From Oligoflexus sp. (GTDB taxonomy: Bacteria; Bdellovibrionota_B; Oligoflexia; Oligoflexales; Oligoflexaceae): a stretch of DNA of 64,000 nt. Position numbers and translations under genes: made by a program. Location of the stretch: positions 97,022-161,021 of the forward strand of contig NZ_DASTAT010000097.1 in the NCBI RefSeq assembly GCF_035712445.1. Direction: 5' to 3'. Position 1 is the stretch's first letter; every line of letters begins with the position of its first letter. The notes beneath the pieces were generated by a model. That model had not been told where the DNA came from. It saw only the letters and a program-made list of their open reading frames with translations, and did not search any database. This document shows, piece after piece, positions 17,520-28,196 of the stretch.

Positions 17520-19394
17520 TCACGAACCGCTGCTTGTTTCCTTGGATGGATTCTCGTCACCGTTGAGAGCGGTGTAGATATTCATGGCAACTTTTTCGCT
17601 CACGCCTTTGACATGCATCAGGCGTTCGAGGCTGCTGCCACGGAGCGCCTGCAGGCTACCGAACTCCTGCAGAAGCCTTTTTTTCAAGGTCGGACCCACA
17701 CCCGCGATATCATCCAGCACCGAAGCATGCGAGATCTTCGAGCGCTTTTTCCGGTGATAGGTGATCGCAAAACGGTGGGCTTCATCCCGAATCCGTGTCA
17801 CGAGACGAAAGACCGGCGTGCCTTCTTCAAGCTCAATGGGATCCTCGCGATCCGGTAAAACGAGGCGTTCCTTGGAATAACGCACGGCCGCCGAATCATC
17901 GCGCAGTCCCGTATCAATCCGGGCCTTGGCGAGGCCCACGAGCGGCAGGCCGAGCTGCGGAAAGCGGACGAGCACATCCATTGCGGCCCGGACCTGGGGT
18001 TTGCCGCCGTCGATGATCATAAGGTCAGGCAGATCATCATCCCGAATGCCGCGTTCGATGCGCCGCTCCATGACCTCGCGAATGCTCGCGAAATCATCCG
18101 GCGCGCCGGTCACGGTTTTGATTTCGTAGCGGCGATAGAAATTCTTCGCCGCCTTGCCATCGATGAAACAAACATCCGAGGCCACGATCGCCGTGCCCTG
18201 AAGGTTCGAGATGTCGATGCATTCAATGCGTTTCGGAGGATTCTTGAGTTCCAGCGTTTCCTGGAGCATCTGCAGGGCCACCTGGCTTTGATCATTCAGC
18301 TGACTGTTCTGCTCCCACTGATGGCGGGCGTTTTTTTCGGTCAGCTCCAGGATGTCCTTTTCCTCTTTGCTTTTCGCGCGGCGGATCAGGGTTTTCGTTT
18401 CCTGGTTCTGGGTCAAAACGCTGGCCAGTTCGTCACTGAATCCATCGACGTCACGCACCAGAATGAGGGGCGGCACCTGACGATTGCTGTAATACTGCAG
18501 AATAAAGGATTCCAGGGCTTCCTGAAGACTGCCTGCGGAATCCTTCGTAATAAAGGAATCGCCCCCCAGAAGGGCCCGATTGCGAATCGTGCTGACCTGA
18601 AAGGACAGAAAGCCCGGCGCTTCCACGACGCCCACGACATCCGCATCGACCGTCTGATCAAGGATGGCGACCTGGGCCTGGGTGATGGATTCGATGGCTT
18701 TGATCTGATCGCGGAACTGGGCGGCCTGCTCATATTTTTCCGACAGGGCGGCCTCTTTCATCCGCTCTTCGAGCTGCTTTTTAAGCTGCTTGACGTTCCC
18801 TTCCAGCAGCGAAACCGCGCCCTTCATAATACTAATGTAAAGATCGCGATCCACAGGCCGCGTGCAGGGGCCGAGGCACATCTTCATATGATAGTAATTG
18901 CAGGGGCGCGTGGCGGCCTTGAATTCATGCGGCGAGCAGCGGATCAGGGGGAAAATGCGGTAAACCTGCTTCAGCAGCATCCCAAGGCGCGATGAACTGC
19001 CGAAGGGCCCGATGTAATGCGCCCCATCCTCCTTGCGCCGACGCACTTTTTCCAGGCGGGGCCAGGGATCATCAAAACAAACGCGCAGATAAGGGTACTC
19101 CTTATCATCACGCAAAAGGATATTGTAACGCGGAGCATGGTGCCGGATCAGAGTCCGCTCCAGAAGGAGCGCCTCGACCTCGGTCTTGGTGAGCATCAGA
19201 TCAAAGTCCGTGATCTCATGCACCAGGGCCCGCGTTTTATGAGTGTGCTGACCGCCGCTTTGAAAGTAACTGGAAACCCGGTTCTTCAGATTCTTGGCTT
19301 TGCCCACATAGATGATGGTCCCTTTCTGGTCCTTCATCAGGTAGACACCCGAATCCTGCGGCAGCTGCTTCAGCTTATCTGCCAATAAAGTCAT
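17520..19394 (-). CDS. uvrC: Excinuclease ABC subunit C
   Basis: A 624-residue UvrC, the dual-incision nuclease of nucleotide excision repair. Domains in order: GIY-YIG nuclease ([20 protein letters not shown], about 15-90), a cysteine cluster, the UVR/UvrB-binding motif ([17 protein letters not shown], about 205-240), the RNase H-like nuclease ([17 protein letters not shown] onward, about 395-550) and a tandem helix-hairpin-helix ([18 protein letters not shown] and [13 protein letters not shown]). The ATG overlaps the uvrB stop by 4 bases (ATGA), so the two are translationally coupled. Complete and normal in length. Confidence 0.96.
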   Translation of the reverse strand: MTLLADKLKQLPQDSGVYLMKDQKGTIIYVGKAKNLKNRVSSYFQSGGQHTHKTRALVHEITDFDLMLTKTEVEALLLERTLIRHHAPRYNILLRDDKEYPYLRVCFDDPWPRLEKVRRRKEDGAHYIGPFGSSSRLGMLLKQVYRIFPLIRCSPHEFKAATRPCNYYHMKMCLGPCTRPVDRDLYISIMKGAVSLLEGNVKQLKKQLEERMKEAALSEKYEQAAQFRDQIKAIESITQAQVAILDQTVDADVVGVVEAPGFLSFQVSTIRNRALLGGDSFITKDSAGSLQEALESFILQYYSNRQVPPLILVRDVDGFSDELASVLTQNQETKTLIRRAKSKEEKDILELTEKNARHQWEQNSQLNDQSQVALQMLQETLELKNPPKRIECIDISNLQGTAIVASDVCFIDGKAAKNFYRRYEIKTVTGAPDDFASIREVMERRIERGIRDDDLPDLMIIDGGKPQVRAAMDVLVRFPQLGLPLVGLAKARIDTGLRDDSAAVRYSKERLVLPDREDPIELEEGTPVFRLVTRIRDEAHRFAITYHRKKRSKISHASVLDDIAGVGPTLKKRLLQEFGSLQALRGSSLERLMHVKGVSEKVAMNIYTALNGDENPSKETSSGS

Positions 19395-21424
19395 GTATTC
19401 AAACTTCCCGCTTCGTCCATGTAAACGAGGAGCGTATCCTTGAGTGCCGCGATGGTGTCGCGAATCTCAGCAGCTTTCTCGAAATCGAGTTCGGCGGCTG
19501 CCTTCTGCATCTCTTTTTGTTTCCGCGTGATCAGTTTCTCCAGCTCGCGCACCGACTTCACGTTGTGCTCGCTCAGGAGTTTATCCGCCGAAACCTTCGG
19601 CTGATGATGATCATCCGTGCTCAGGCCATAAATTTCACGCAGACTCTGCTGCATTTCCTTCTGAATGGTCTGGGGCGTGATGCCATGGTCCTGGTTATAT
19701 TGCACCTGGATGCGGCGGCGACGATCGGTTTCATCCATGCACTCGCGCATGGCCTGCGTGATGTGATCAGCAAAGAAGAGCACCCGGCCGTTCGCATTCC
19801 GCGCCGCCCGACCCACGGTCTGGATCAGCGACGAACGGGAGCGGAGGAAGCCTTCCTTATCCGCATCCATGATGGCGACCAGCTGCACTTCGGGAAGATC
19901 AAGACCCTCGCGCAGAAGGTTGATCCCGATCAGAACATCTATAGTGCCCTTCCGGAGGTCCCGGAGGATTTCACTGCGTTCGAGACTTTCGATATCCGAA
20001 TGCAGATACTTCACTTTAATACCAAGATCGCGGTAATAGGAGGTCAAGTCCTCGGCCATGCGCTTGGTGAGCGTCGTGATCAGAATGCGGCCACCGACTT
20101 GGATCGTCTTTTTGATTTCGGTCAGAAGCTCGTCGACCTGATTGGAGATCGGCCGGATTTCAATCTGAGGATCAATCAGTCCGGTCGGGCGAATGATCTG
20201 CTCAGCGTATTTACCGCCGGTCTGCTCCAGCTCGTAACGGCCCGGGGTCGCGGACACGTGGATGATCTTATCGGTGCGTTCCAGGAACTCTTCAAATTTC
20301 AAAGGCCGGTTATCCAGCGCTGAAGGCAGGCGGAAACCGTAATTCACAAGGTTTTCCTTGCGAGCCCGATCACCGCGGTACATCGCGCCGATCTGGGGAA
20401 CGGTGATATGACTTTCGTCGATGATGGTCAGAAACTCTTTCGGGAAATAATCGAGCAGCGTCGGCGGCGGTTGCCCCGGAGCTGCTCCGGTCAGATAGCG
20501 TGAATAGTTCTCGATGCCGGGACAGAAGCCCAGCTCTTCGAGCAGCTCCACATCATGCATAGTGCGCTGTTCGAGTCGCTGGTATTCCACCAGCTTGTTC
20601 TCCTCCTTCAGCTCCCGCAGGCGCACGCCCAGATCATGAAGGATTTCGCGCACGATGGCGCGCATGTCATCGCGTTCGGTGACGTAGTGCGAATTCGGAT
20701 AGATGGCGAGCGATTCGTGAGTCTTCACTTTTTTGCCGGTCAGGACATCGAAGACCGAGATGGCTTCGATCTCGTCGCCGAAGAATTCGACGCGAACGCC
20801 CTGATCCTTCTGATGCGAAGGAAGAATGTCCACCACGTCGCCCCGCACACGGAAGGTACCCCTCTGCAGGGCCGTGTCATTGCGTGTGTATTGGATATCA
20901 ATCAGACTTCGCAAAAAAGTATTACGAGCCAGCTCGTCGCCCTTCTTGATATTCACCACGAGGTTGGCATAGCTGGCCGGCGAACCGAGACCATAGATAC
21001 AGCTGACGCTCGCCACAATAATGACATCCTTGCGTTCAAACAGCGATTGCGTGGCTGCGTGGCGCATTTTGTCGATGTCATCGTTGATCAGAGCATCCTT
21101 AGCTATATAAGTATCGCTGCCGGGTATGTAGGCCTCGGGCTGATAATAGTCATAGTAGCTGATGAAGAAGCCTACGGCGTTATTGGGAAAGAGTTCTCGG
21201 AATTCCGTGAAAAGCTGAGCCGCCAGAGTTTTGTTCGGCGCCATAACAAGGGTGGGTAACCCCGTTCGGGCAATGATATTGGCCATCGTGAAGGTCTTTC
21301 CTGACCCGGTGACGCCGAGCAGGACGTTGTGTTTCTGACCCTGACGAATGGATTCTGTAATGGCGGCGATAGCGGTTGGCTGATCGCCCTTGGGGACGAG
21401 GCCCTCGGTCAATTGGAAGTCCAT
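19391..21424 (-). CDS. uvrB: Excinuclease ABC subunit B
   Basis: A 677-residue UvrB helicase-like damage verifier. Visible are Walker A ([10 protein letters not shown]), the beta-hairpin region ([18 protein letters not shown]), the DEAD-like box (IIDESHIT), helicase motifs V and VI ([22 protein letters not shown]) and the C-terminal UVR motif that binds UvrC. I choose the ATG at 21424 because AAGAAGGG sits 6 bases upstream; in-frame starts at 21430 and 21511 are possible but less well placed. First gene of the uvrB-uvrC operon, divergent from the act operon. I see no clear LexA-type palindrome upstream. Confidence 0.96.
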   Translation of the reverse strand: MDFQLTEGLVPKGDQPTAIAAITESIRQGQKHNVLLGVTGSGKTFTMANIIARTGLPTLVMAPNKTLAAQLFTEFRELFPNNAVGFFISYYDYYQPEAYIPGSDTYIAKDALINDDIDKMRHAATQSLFERKDVIIVASVSCIYGLGSPASYANLVVNIKKGDELARNTFLRSLIDIQYTRNDTALQRGTFRVRGDVVDILPSHQKDQGVRVEFFGDEIEAISVFDVLTGKKVKTHESLAIYPNSHYVTERDDMRAIVREILHDLGVRLRELKEENKLVEYQRLEQRTMHDVELLEELGFCPGIENYSRYLTGAAPGQPPPTLLDYFPKEFLTIIDESHITVPQIGAMYRGDRARKENLVNYGFRLPSALDNRPLKFEEFLERTDKIIHVSATPGRYELEQTGGKYAEQIIRPTGLIDPQIEIRPISNQVDELLTEIKKTIQVGGRILITTLTKRMAEDLTSYYRDLGIKVKYLHSDIESLERSEILRDLRKGTIDVLIGINLLREGLDLPEVQLVAIMDADKEGFLRSRSSLIQTVGRAARNANGRVLFFADHITQAMRECMDETDRRRRIQVQYNQDHGITPQTIQKEMQQSLREIYGLSTDDHHQPKVSADKLLSEHNVKSVRELEKLITRKQKEMQKAAAELDFEKAAEIRDTIAALKDTLLVYMDEAGSLNT

Positions 21425-21866
21425 GCGCATCCCTTCTTGTGCCGGAACCGTCTCACGCAAGGTTGCGTGCGGTTTTGGCAGTGGGCCGATTCTCGCAAAA
21501 CTTCTGCTCAAATAAAACTGTTTCTTGTTGGTAGCAAACGTGGATCTGATTTAAAATCAGGGCTTCTTTTAGACTAGCACGTCGCGACGGCCGAATAGAG
21601 GCCGGTTTGAAACAGGTTGTCCGGTCGAAATTTTCAGCGAATTTCCAAGCAGTGCTGAGCGAATAGCGTCCATAAAAGGATTGGCGCTACATGGAAATTA
21701 TGATAACTAAGGCGGTCATATGACGATCGCCACTTGCGCGCGAGACGCAGCTTTCTCTGTGGGTTTTTCGTGGCAAGAGACTCAGCAAGTTGAGACTGAA
21801 GCTATCTTCCTCATTTATTGAGTTTGCATCCGTCGATATTGATTTTTCCCGTTAAGGAGGCTGTCG
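21425..21866. promoter_or_regulatory. Divergent intergenic region between uvrB and the act operon
   Basis: About 440 bases without a gene. It should hold promoters for uvrB (minus) and actA (plus); a TTGAGA near 21790 could be a -35 box for actA, but the -10 is poor. A GC-rich stretch near 21583-21630 and the TAAGGAGG ribosome-binding site of actA (21853-21860) are the only marked features. No RNA gene recognised. Confidence 0.4.
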
Positions 21867-22424
21867 TTGGCTACTGTGACTAAGACTTTCTCTCGCTTAG
21901 CAAGGCTTTGCCTGCTGCTTGCATTGCTGATTCCCAGTGCGTGCGGGCGCGGCAACAAGTTCTGGACCAACTACTGGACGCCCGGTGATACGGTTGACAA
22001 TGTCGGCTATCATCCCGAGCAGCCGATTGAGTTCCCGCACAACCTGCATGCCGGGACACGTCAGATCCCTTGCGAGTATTGCCACTCCGCGGCACGTCGC
22101 TCCGCAACGGCGGGAATCCCTCCCCTCAACACCTGTATGGGTTGCCACCAGTACGTTCGCACCGACAAGGATGCCATCAAGTATCTGAAGTCGAAGTGGG
22201 AATCGAAAGAGCCCGTGGTCTGGACCAAGGTTCACGACCTTCCTGACTTTGTCCGCTTCAGCCACCGTCCGCACGTGCAAAAAGGCATCGATTGCGCCGA
22301 GTGTCACGGCAACGTCAAGGAAATGGTGACTGTGCAGCAGGCGAAGTCCATGCAGATGGGCTGGTGTGTGGAATGCCACCAGGCTAACCAGGCCCCTATC
22401 AACTGTTCGACCTGTCACTACTAA
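21867..22424 (+). CDS. actA: Alternative complex III subunit ActA, pentahaem cytochrome c
   Basis: A 185-residue exported cytochrome with five CxxCH haem sites (CEYCH, CMGCH, CAECH, CVECH, CSTCH) and several extra histidines as distal ligands. It starts with a TTG behind TAAGGAGG; the N-terminal 25 residues form a signal or lipoprotein helix ending PSACG. ActA is the multihaem subunit of alternative complex III, a quinol oxidoreductase that replaces cytochrome bc1 and passes electrons from menaquinol/quinol to cytochrome c or an oxidase on the periplasmic face. First gene of the six-gene act operon. Confidence 0.93.
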   Translation: MATVTKTFSRLARLCLLLALLIPSACGRGNKFWTNYWTPGDTVDNVGYHPEQPIEFPHNLHAGTRQIPCEYCHSAARRSATAGIPPLNTCMGCHQYVRTDKDAIKYLKSKWESKEPVVWTKVHDLPDFVRFSHRPHVQKGIDCAECHGNVKEMVTVQQAKSMQMGWCVECHQANQAPINCSTCHY

Positions 22425-22485
22425 AAAAAGAATAAATAAGACTTTTACCGAGGCAGCGCGTCTCGTCTTGAAAGGGAGTTGTTAG

Positions 22486-25400
22486 ATGAGGAGTATCGAT
22501 AGGGATCTCCGTGGTCTGGAAGACAAGCCAGAAGTCTTTGCGGCCGAAGATCAGCCATTCGAAAAACCCGCCAAAGAGTTTGTGCCGGGGCCGTTCTACA
22601 TGAACATCGAAGAGGTTATGCCCGATCTCGGCGAGACTCAGGATCGCGTAGCCCAGGAAGAAGGCAAGAAACTGCCTGTCGACCGCCGTGATTTTATGCG
22701 CCTCTTCAGCGCAGGAGCCATGCTGGCAACAGCTGGTTGCGTGTACCGTCCCGTTGAAAAAGCAGTTCCCTACGTTGAGCAGCCCAAGGATTTCATTCCG
22801 GGCGTCGCAAACTATTACGCGACGACCATCGACCGCGTCGGCGTTGTGGTGAAAACCCGCGAAGGCCGTCCGGTGTTTATCGAAGGCAATCCTGAGCATC
22901 CTCTGAGCCAGGGTGCGACGACGGCTCTTGCCCTGTCCGAGCTGCAGGCTCTTTTTCATCCCGACCGTCCCAACGCTCCCAAGGCGAAACTCGGCGATCA
23001 GATGACTGCTGTGACCTGGGACGAGATCTATGACGCTCTGAGCGCCAAGGTGAAGACCGCGAAGAAAGTCGGTATTCTCACCAAAGGCAGCACCGGCCAT
23101 AGCCAGCAATTCTATAAAGATTTCCTCAGAACGATCGGTCAATCGGAAGACAACCTTTATGTCTACGAGACCAACGCTCTTTATAATGCCGTTTCCGAAG
23201 CCCATCGTTTGGCTTTCGGCGTGGACGGCATGCCACGTTCCGACCTGCGTCGATCGAAGCTTTTGATCGGTGTGGGCACCAACTTCCTCGAAGGGAACGG
23301 CGGCGTCGCCCCGATCTTCGAAAGCAAGAGCTGGTCGGTGGGTCACACCTTCCGCTCGGGCGCCAAAGGTCGTTTTGTTCAATTCGAGTCGCGCATGACC
23401 GTGACCGGCGGCAAGTCGGATGAACGTCATGTGATCGGAGCCGGTGATGAACTGGCTGTGACACTCGCATTGGTTGAAGCTTTGCTGAACCGTCCTGAAT
23501 CGAAGGGTTCAGCCGGCGACAAAAACAGCATCCGTGCTGTGGTCACAGCTAACAAAGCTTTGATCGACGAAGCCAAGACCCGCCTGAAGCTCGATGAAGT
23601 CATCAATAAAGTGGCCGGCGAAGGTTTGAGCAAGAAAGCCGTGCTGCTCGCCGGTGAATCGGGTGCCTTCAGCAAGAACGGAACCCAGGTGCAGTTGGCT
23701 GCGATCATGGCCAACGTCCTCCTTGGTGCGTATGCGGATCGCCTTCTTTATTTCGATCAAGGCTGGTTCAAGAACCCAGGCCGTCCCGGAGATGTGGCTC
23801 GCTTCGTGAAAGACGCTGCGACCTACGATATGCTCTTCGTCATCGACGTGAACCCTGCGTTCACCCTGCCCGCCTCGACTGGAATCGACGCCGCTTTGAA
23901 AGGCATCAAATCCATCGTTTCCATGCAGCCGATGCCGACCGAAACCTGTCAGTACGCAGAATTCCAACTCAACACCCACAATCCTTTGGAAGCCTGGGGT
24001 GATGAGGAGCTGGTGGCCGGCTTCTGGTCGATCCAACAGCCTGCGGTCCGTCCTGTGGCGAACAGCCGTCAGCCGGAAGACATCCTCCTTTGGACCGCGA
24101 GCAAGTTCGGTAAACCTGTTGGTCCTTACGCCGACTACCGTGCTTACCTGCGTGACAAGTGGACCCGTATTTACAAAGAATCGGGTATCAACAAAGACTT
24201 CGATACCTTCTTCAAAGCCATCCAGCGCAAAGGTTTCTTCGTCACTCAACTCAGCAAGCGCGATATGCCTGCGCTGAAGGATGTGAGCGCCGCCGTGAAA
24301 CCGGCTCCCGTGAGTGCTGGCTTCAAACTCGTGGCTTACCTCGACGGTAAACTGGGTGATGGTTACGGTGCCGACCGTCCTGTTCTGCAGGAAGCCGGCG
24401 ATTCCATGACCACGATCGCCTGGGACACCTGGGTTGCGATCAATCCGCATAAAGCTCGCGAAATCGGCGTGAAGTACAACGATGTCGTGGTCATCAAAGG
24501 TCCGAACGGTTCCTTCGAAGCCACTGTGTATCCGATGCCAGGCCTGCACTACGATACCATCGCAGTGCCCCGCGGTAACGGTCATAAGCTCGCGACCAGC
24601 CGGGTTAGTCAGCTCGTAGGTATCGATCCCATGGTCGCCCTCGCCTACGAAACCGATCCTTTGACAGGTGATGTGGTCACTGCGGGTCAAACCGTGGAAA
24701 TCACGAAAACCGGCCGCTTCTATCAGCTCTGCTCGCAGCAGAAGCACAATGATATTGCCAACCGCTTCGATATCATGCCGATCATTCCCATGGGCCAGGC
24801 CGTGGCGAACGTACGCAAAGAAAAAGATCTCGACAGCGTACCGGATCTTTATCCTTCGCATGTGCCCAAGGAAGGCGATCTGCGTGGATCCAGCTGGCTC
24901 TTCCCCGAGTGGAAGGCGAGTACCCAGTACCGCTGGGGCATGGCGATCGACCTTGAGCGTTGTACCGGTTGCGGCAACTGTACGGTTGCGTGTGACCTGG
25001 AAAACAACGTGCCCCAAGTGGGTCGCGAGCAGGTCCGCATGGGCCGCCGCATGCACTGGATTCGTATCGACCGCTACTTCAGCGGCGCTGTTGATAATCC
25101 TGAAGTCAGCTTCCAGCCTGTGACCTGTCAGCACTGTAACCACGCGCCTTGCGAGGCTGTGTGTCCCGTGTTCGCCACGACGCATGAACCGGAAGGCCTG
25201 AACGCTCAAACTTATAACCGCTGCGTTGGTACTCGTTATTGCGCGAACGCCTGTCCTTACAAAGTTCGCCGCTTCAACTGGTACACCTACAAGTGGAACG
25301 TCATGGGCGACAGCCCCATGGATCGCAACCCACGCGCTCTGAACCCGGATGTGACCGTTCGTACTCGCGGCATCATGGAAAAATGTACGTTCTGCGTGCA

Positions 25401-25728
25401 GCGTATCCGTGATGCGAAGCACAACGCCAAGCAGCAAAACCGCATGGTGTTCGACGGTGAAATTCGTCCAGCTTGCCAGACGGCTTGCCCAACCGATGCC
25501 ATCGTCTTCGGCAACCTCCTGGATCCGAATAGCCGCGTAGCGCGCGCTCGCAAAGACAACCGTGCTTTCCTTCTGCTCGGCGGCAATCCCGAGAAGAAAG
25601 AGTACGGTCTGAAAACTTTGCCGAACCTGAACTACATGGCGAAAGTGAAGCATGACGGAACAGAAGGCTTTGCAGCCGGCGATGGTCACGACCATGGCGC
25701 CGGTGAACCTGGGCAAGGGCATCCTTAA
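22486..25728 (+). CDS. actB: Alternative complex III subunit ActB (molybdopterin-like/iron-sulfur fusion)
   Basis: A 1080-residue ActB. A 65-residue lead is followed by a Tat-type signal (DRRDFMRLFSAGAMLATAGC, residues 66-85) with a cysteine at 85 that could be lipidated. Residues about 90-740 resemble the molybdopterin oxidoreductase fold but serve a structural role in ACIII. Residues about 805-1050 are a four-cluster ferredoxin-like domain: CTGCGNCTVAC (826), CQHCNHAPCEAVC (881), CVGTRYCANAC (913), then CTFC (967) with CQTACPTDA later. It transfers electrons between quinol and the ActA/ActE haems. The end is His/Gly rich (DGHDHGAGEPGQGH). GAAAGGGAG ribosome-binding site; 61 bases after actA. 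Confidence 0.94.
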   Translation: MRSIDRDLRGLEDKPEVFAAEDQPFEKPAKEFVPGPFYMNIEEVMPDLGETQDRVAQEEGKKLPVDRRDFMRLFSAGAMLATAGCVYRPVEKAVPYVEQPKDFIPGVANYYATTIDRVGVVVKTREGRPVFIEGNPEHPLSQGATTALALSELQALFHPDRPNAPKAKLGDQMTAVTWDEIYDALSAKVKTAKKVGILTKGSTGHSQQFYKDFLRTIGQSEDNLYVYETNALYNAVSEAHRLAFGVDGMPRSDLRRSKLLIGVGTNFLEGNGGVAPIFESKSWSVGHTFRSGAKGRFVQFESRMTVTGGKSDERHVIGAGDELAVTLALVEALLNRPESKGSAGDKNSIRAVVTANKALIDEAKTRLKLDEVINKVAGEGLSKKAVLLAGESGAFSKNGTQVQLAAIMANVLLGAYADRLLYFDQGWFKNPGRPGDVARFVKDAATYDMLFVIDVNPAFTLPASTGIDAALKGIKSIVSMQPMPTETCQYAEFQLNTHNPLEAWGDEELVAGFWSIQQPAVRPVANSRQPEDILLWTASKFGKPVGPYADYRAYLRDKWTRIYKESGINKDFDTFFKAIQRKGFFVTQLSKRDMPALKDVSAAVKPAPVSAGFKLVAYLDGKLGDGYGADRPVLQEAGDSMTTIAWDTWVAINPHKAREIGVKYNDVVVIKGPNGSFEATVYPMPGLHYDTIAVPRGNGHKLATSRVSQLVGIDPMVALAYETDPLTGDVVTAGQTVEITKTGRFYQLCSQQKHNDIANRFDIMPIIPMGQAVANVRKEKDLDSVPDLYPSHVPKEGDLRGSSWLFPEWKASTQYRWGMAIDLERCTGCGNCTVACDLENNVPQVGREQVRMGRRMHWIRIDRYFSGAVDNPEVSFQPVTCQHCNHAPCEAVCPVFATTHEPEGLNAQTYNRCVGTRYCANACPYKVRRFNWYTYKWNVMGDSPMDRNPRALNPDVTVRTRGIMEKCTFCVQRIRDAKHNAKQQNRMVFDGEIRPACQTACPTDAIVFGNLLDPNSRVARARKDNRAFLLLGGNPEKKEYGLKTLPNLNYMAKVKHDGTEGFAAGDGHDHGAGEPGQGHP

Positions 25729-25760
25729 GACAAACGACGACATCTAAGCGGAGCATTTGG

Positions 25761-27098
25761 ATGAGCGAGGAAGTAAAGTGGAACAGGACGATCTCAGACG
25801 TCAATGATGGCATTTTAGCCAATCTGGGAAAGCCGCACCCAACCTATTACATAGCTTGGGCCGGCGCGATTATCTTTCTTCTGATCGGTGCGATCACCTG
25901 GGGTTTGGAAATCACCTACGGTATGGGGATCACGGGTAAAACCAGTCCCGTCTACTGGGGTGTTCTGATCACCGACTTCGTTTTCTGGGTCGGTATCGGT
26001 CACGCCGGTACTTTGATTTCAGCTATTTTGTTCCTGTTCCGCGCGAAGTGGCGTAACACGGTGAACCGAAGCGCTGAAGCTATGACGGTCTTCGCTGTGA
26101 TCACCGCGGGTCTTTTCCCGCTGATCCACGTCGGTCGTCTGTGGGTTGCGATGTACTGGATTCCACCCCTGCCGAACACCAACAACCTGTGGTCGAACCT
26201 TCGTTCACCATTGGCCTGGGACTTGTTCGCGATCTCGACCTATCTGACCATTTCGCTCCTTTTCTGGTACATGGGTCTGGTGCCTGACCTGGCATCCATC
26301 CGTGACCGCGTGAAAGGCGTTCGTCGCATCATCTACGGCATCATGTGCTTTGGCTGGCGCGGAACAGCGAAACAGTGGCACCACTATGAAGCCGGTTACG
26401 GTTTCCTCGCGGCCCTCGCCACACCCCTCGTACTTTCGGTTCACTCCATCGTTTCGTGGGACTTTGCGATGTCCATCCAACCCGGCTGGCACACCACCAT
26501 CTTCCCACCCTACTTCGTTGCGGGTGCTATCCTTTCCGGTTGCGCGATGGTTTATACCCTGCTCGTTCCGGTTCGTAAGATGTTCCGCATGGAAGAGTTC
26601 ATTCGCCCTGAGCATCTTGAAGCTTGCGTGAAGCTGACTCTTCTGACGTCAACCATCGTGTTCTACGCTTATGCCATCGAATTCTTCGTCGCCTGGTACT
26701 CGGGCAACCCTTACGAATGGGGTGTCTTCGAGAAGCGCGCGATCGGTCCTTACGCGTTCTACTTCTGGGTGATGGTGTTCTGTAACTGTATCTTCCCCAT
26801 GATCTGGTGGTCCAAGCGTATGCGTAACAACGTGGCCGTGTCCATGCTTGTGGCGATCCTGGTCAACGTCGGCATGTGGTTCGAACGCTATAACATTATC
26901 GTGTCGTCCTTGGTTGAAGATTTCTTACCTGGTTCGTGGGGCCACTTCCAGCCCTCGCTTGGTGATATCTGTCTGTCCCTTGGTAGCTTTGGTTGGTTCA
27001 TGTTCTGGTTCCTGATCTTCTGCCGATTCTTCCCGATCGTGTCGATGTCGGAATTGAAACTGATCATGCCCAAACCATTAAGCAAGAAGCATCATTGA
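25761..27098 (+). CDS. actC: Alternative complex III subunit ActC (NrfD-like)
   Basis: A 445-residue inner-membrane protein with about ten helices, of the NrfD/PsrC family. ActC forms the quinol-binding membrane part together with ActF. Typical stretches are GVLITDFVFWVGIGHAGTLISAILFLF and LVLSVHSIVSWDFAMSIQPGWHTTIFPPYFVAGA. It lies 32 bases after actB and 15 before actD, in the conserved act order. Confidence 0.94.
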   Translation: MSEEVKWNRTISDVNDGILANLGKPHPTYYIAWAGAIIFLLIGAITWGLEITYGMGITGKTSPVYWGVLITDFVFWVGIGHAGTLISAILFLFRAKWRNTVNRSAEAMTVFAVITAGLFPLIHVGRLWVAMYWIPPLPNTNNLWSNLRSPLAWDLFAISTYLTISLLFWYMGLVPDLASIRDRVKGVRRIIYGIMCFGWRGTAKQWHHYEAGYGFLAALATPLVLSVHSIVSWDFAMSIQPGWHTTIFPPYFVAGAILSGCAMVYTLLVPVRKMFRMEEFIRPEHLEACVKLTLLTSTIVFYAYAIEFFVAWYSGNPYEWGVFEKRAIGPYAFYFWVMVFCNCIFPMIWWSKRMRNNVAVSMLVAILVNVGMWFERYNIIVSSLVEDFLPGSWGHFQPSLGDICLSLGSFGWFMFWFLIFCRFFPIVSMSELKLIMPKPLSKKHH

Positions 27099-27113
27099 TT
27101 AAGGTGGCTACCC

Positions 27114-27635
27114 ATGAGTAAAAGACCAGGTGGAATCTTAGCTGTTTATCAATATCTGGATAACCTCGTCGATGCGATGAAGGCGGTTCAAGCCCGTTCT
27201 GATTGCGCCGGACACGAAGTATTCAGTCCGACCTCGTATCACGAGATCGAAGAAGCCTTGGACGCAGGTCCAAGTCCAGTCCGTTGGTTCACCCTTTCCG
27301 GCGCTATGACGGGAACTGTGACCGGTTTCGGTTTGGCCCTGTGGCTTGACTATGACTGGCCGCAGGTGGTGGGTGGTAAGCTTGCCGGTCTCTATTCCGT
27401 ACCTTCGTACGTGGTGGTCGGTTTCGAGCTTACAATTCTCTTCGGTGGTTTGATGACGATTCTCGGCATGCTCGTCATGGGCCGTTTGCCGAACCCCAAG
27501 CAACGTATTCTGGACCCTCGCTTTACCGATGACCGTTTCGGCATCTTCGTGCCCAACGCGTCGCTCGACAGTGAGCAGGCCCGGCTTCTGAAGTCGTTCG
27601 GCGCTGAAGAAATTCGTATCATTGAGTCGAAGTGA
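27114..27635 (+). CDS. actD: Alternative complex III subunit ActD
   Basis: A 173-residue subunit with a small N-terminal soluble domain (GGILAVYQYLDNLVDAMKAV, a ferredoxin-like fold in ActD) and two membrane helices (about 62-80 and 98-122). It is a structural part of alternative complex III. AAGGTGG ribosome-binding site. Fits by position and family pattern. Confidence 0.9.
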   Translation: MSKRPGGILAVYQYLDNLVDAMKAVQARSDCAGHEVFSPTSYHEIEEALDAGPSPVRWFTLSGAMTGTVTGFGLALWLDYDWPQVVGGKLAGLYSVPSYVVVGFELTILFGGLMTILGMLVMGRLPNPKQRILDPRFTDDRFGIFVPNASLDSEQARLLKSFGAEEIRIIESK

Positions 27636-27648
27636 GGAAAGGCAAATC

Positions 27649-28182
27649 ATGAAGCATCTGGCGACCAAGCTCGCGTTGACAGCTCTGACCCTCACCGGCG
27701 TCAGTGCCTGCAACCCCCATGGTCGGAATACGACCAAACTGCAATACATGCCTGATATGGCCGACAACCCCACGGCGAAGACTCAGGAGACCTACCTGAA
27801 TCCTCCCGATGGTGCCGTCACCATCAATGCGATCCTTTATCCGGAAACTCCTGAACTCGCGGAGCAGGAACTGCGCAATCCCTTCGGTGAGGGAGCCCAG
27901 GTCAGCCGCGATGTAGTGAACAACGGTAAAAAGATGTTCGACACCTACTGCGCCGTCTGCCACGGTCCGGATGGCAAAGGCAAGAGCCTGATGGGAGATG
28001 CCTATCCGCTGGCCCCGCCTGACCTGACGCGTCCCGATCTGGTGGCTCGCAAAGACGGGTTCTTCTTCTTCCGCATCTCGAATGGCGCCAATCTTATGCC
28101 AGCTTATGCTCACTCGATTTCCCCGCATGAGCGCTGGCAATTGATTACCTATCTGAGAACCCTGCAAGTGCAGCCGAAATAG
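27649..28182 (+). CDS. actE: Alternative complex III subunit ActE, monohaem cytochrome c
   Basis: A 177-residue lipoprotein cytochrome. Lipobox LTGVSAC near residue 20; a single haem site CAVCHGPDGKGK near residue 103; the distal Met is probably in GANLMPAYAHSI. ActE carries electrons out of alternative complex III. I choose the ATG at 27649, 13 bases after the actD stop with GAGGAAAGG before it, rather than an earlier non-ATG start that overlaps actD. Confidence 0.92.
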   Translation: MKHLATKLALTALTLTGVSACNPHGRNTTKLQYMPDMADNPTAKTQETYLNPPDGAVTINAILYPETPELAEQELRNPFGEGAQVSRDVVNNGKKMFDTYCAVCHGPDGKGKSLMGDAYPLAPPDLTRPDLVARKDGFFFFRISNGANLMPAYAHSISPHERWQLITYLRTLQVQPK

Positions 28183-28196
28183 GAAGAGGAACCTCG

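Noticed and set aside
23509-25743. 744-codon open frame antisense to actB
   Set aside because: It mirrors the codon bias of actB, which has clear family motifs on the plus strand; no ribosome-binding site or recognisable domain.
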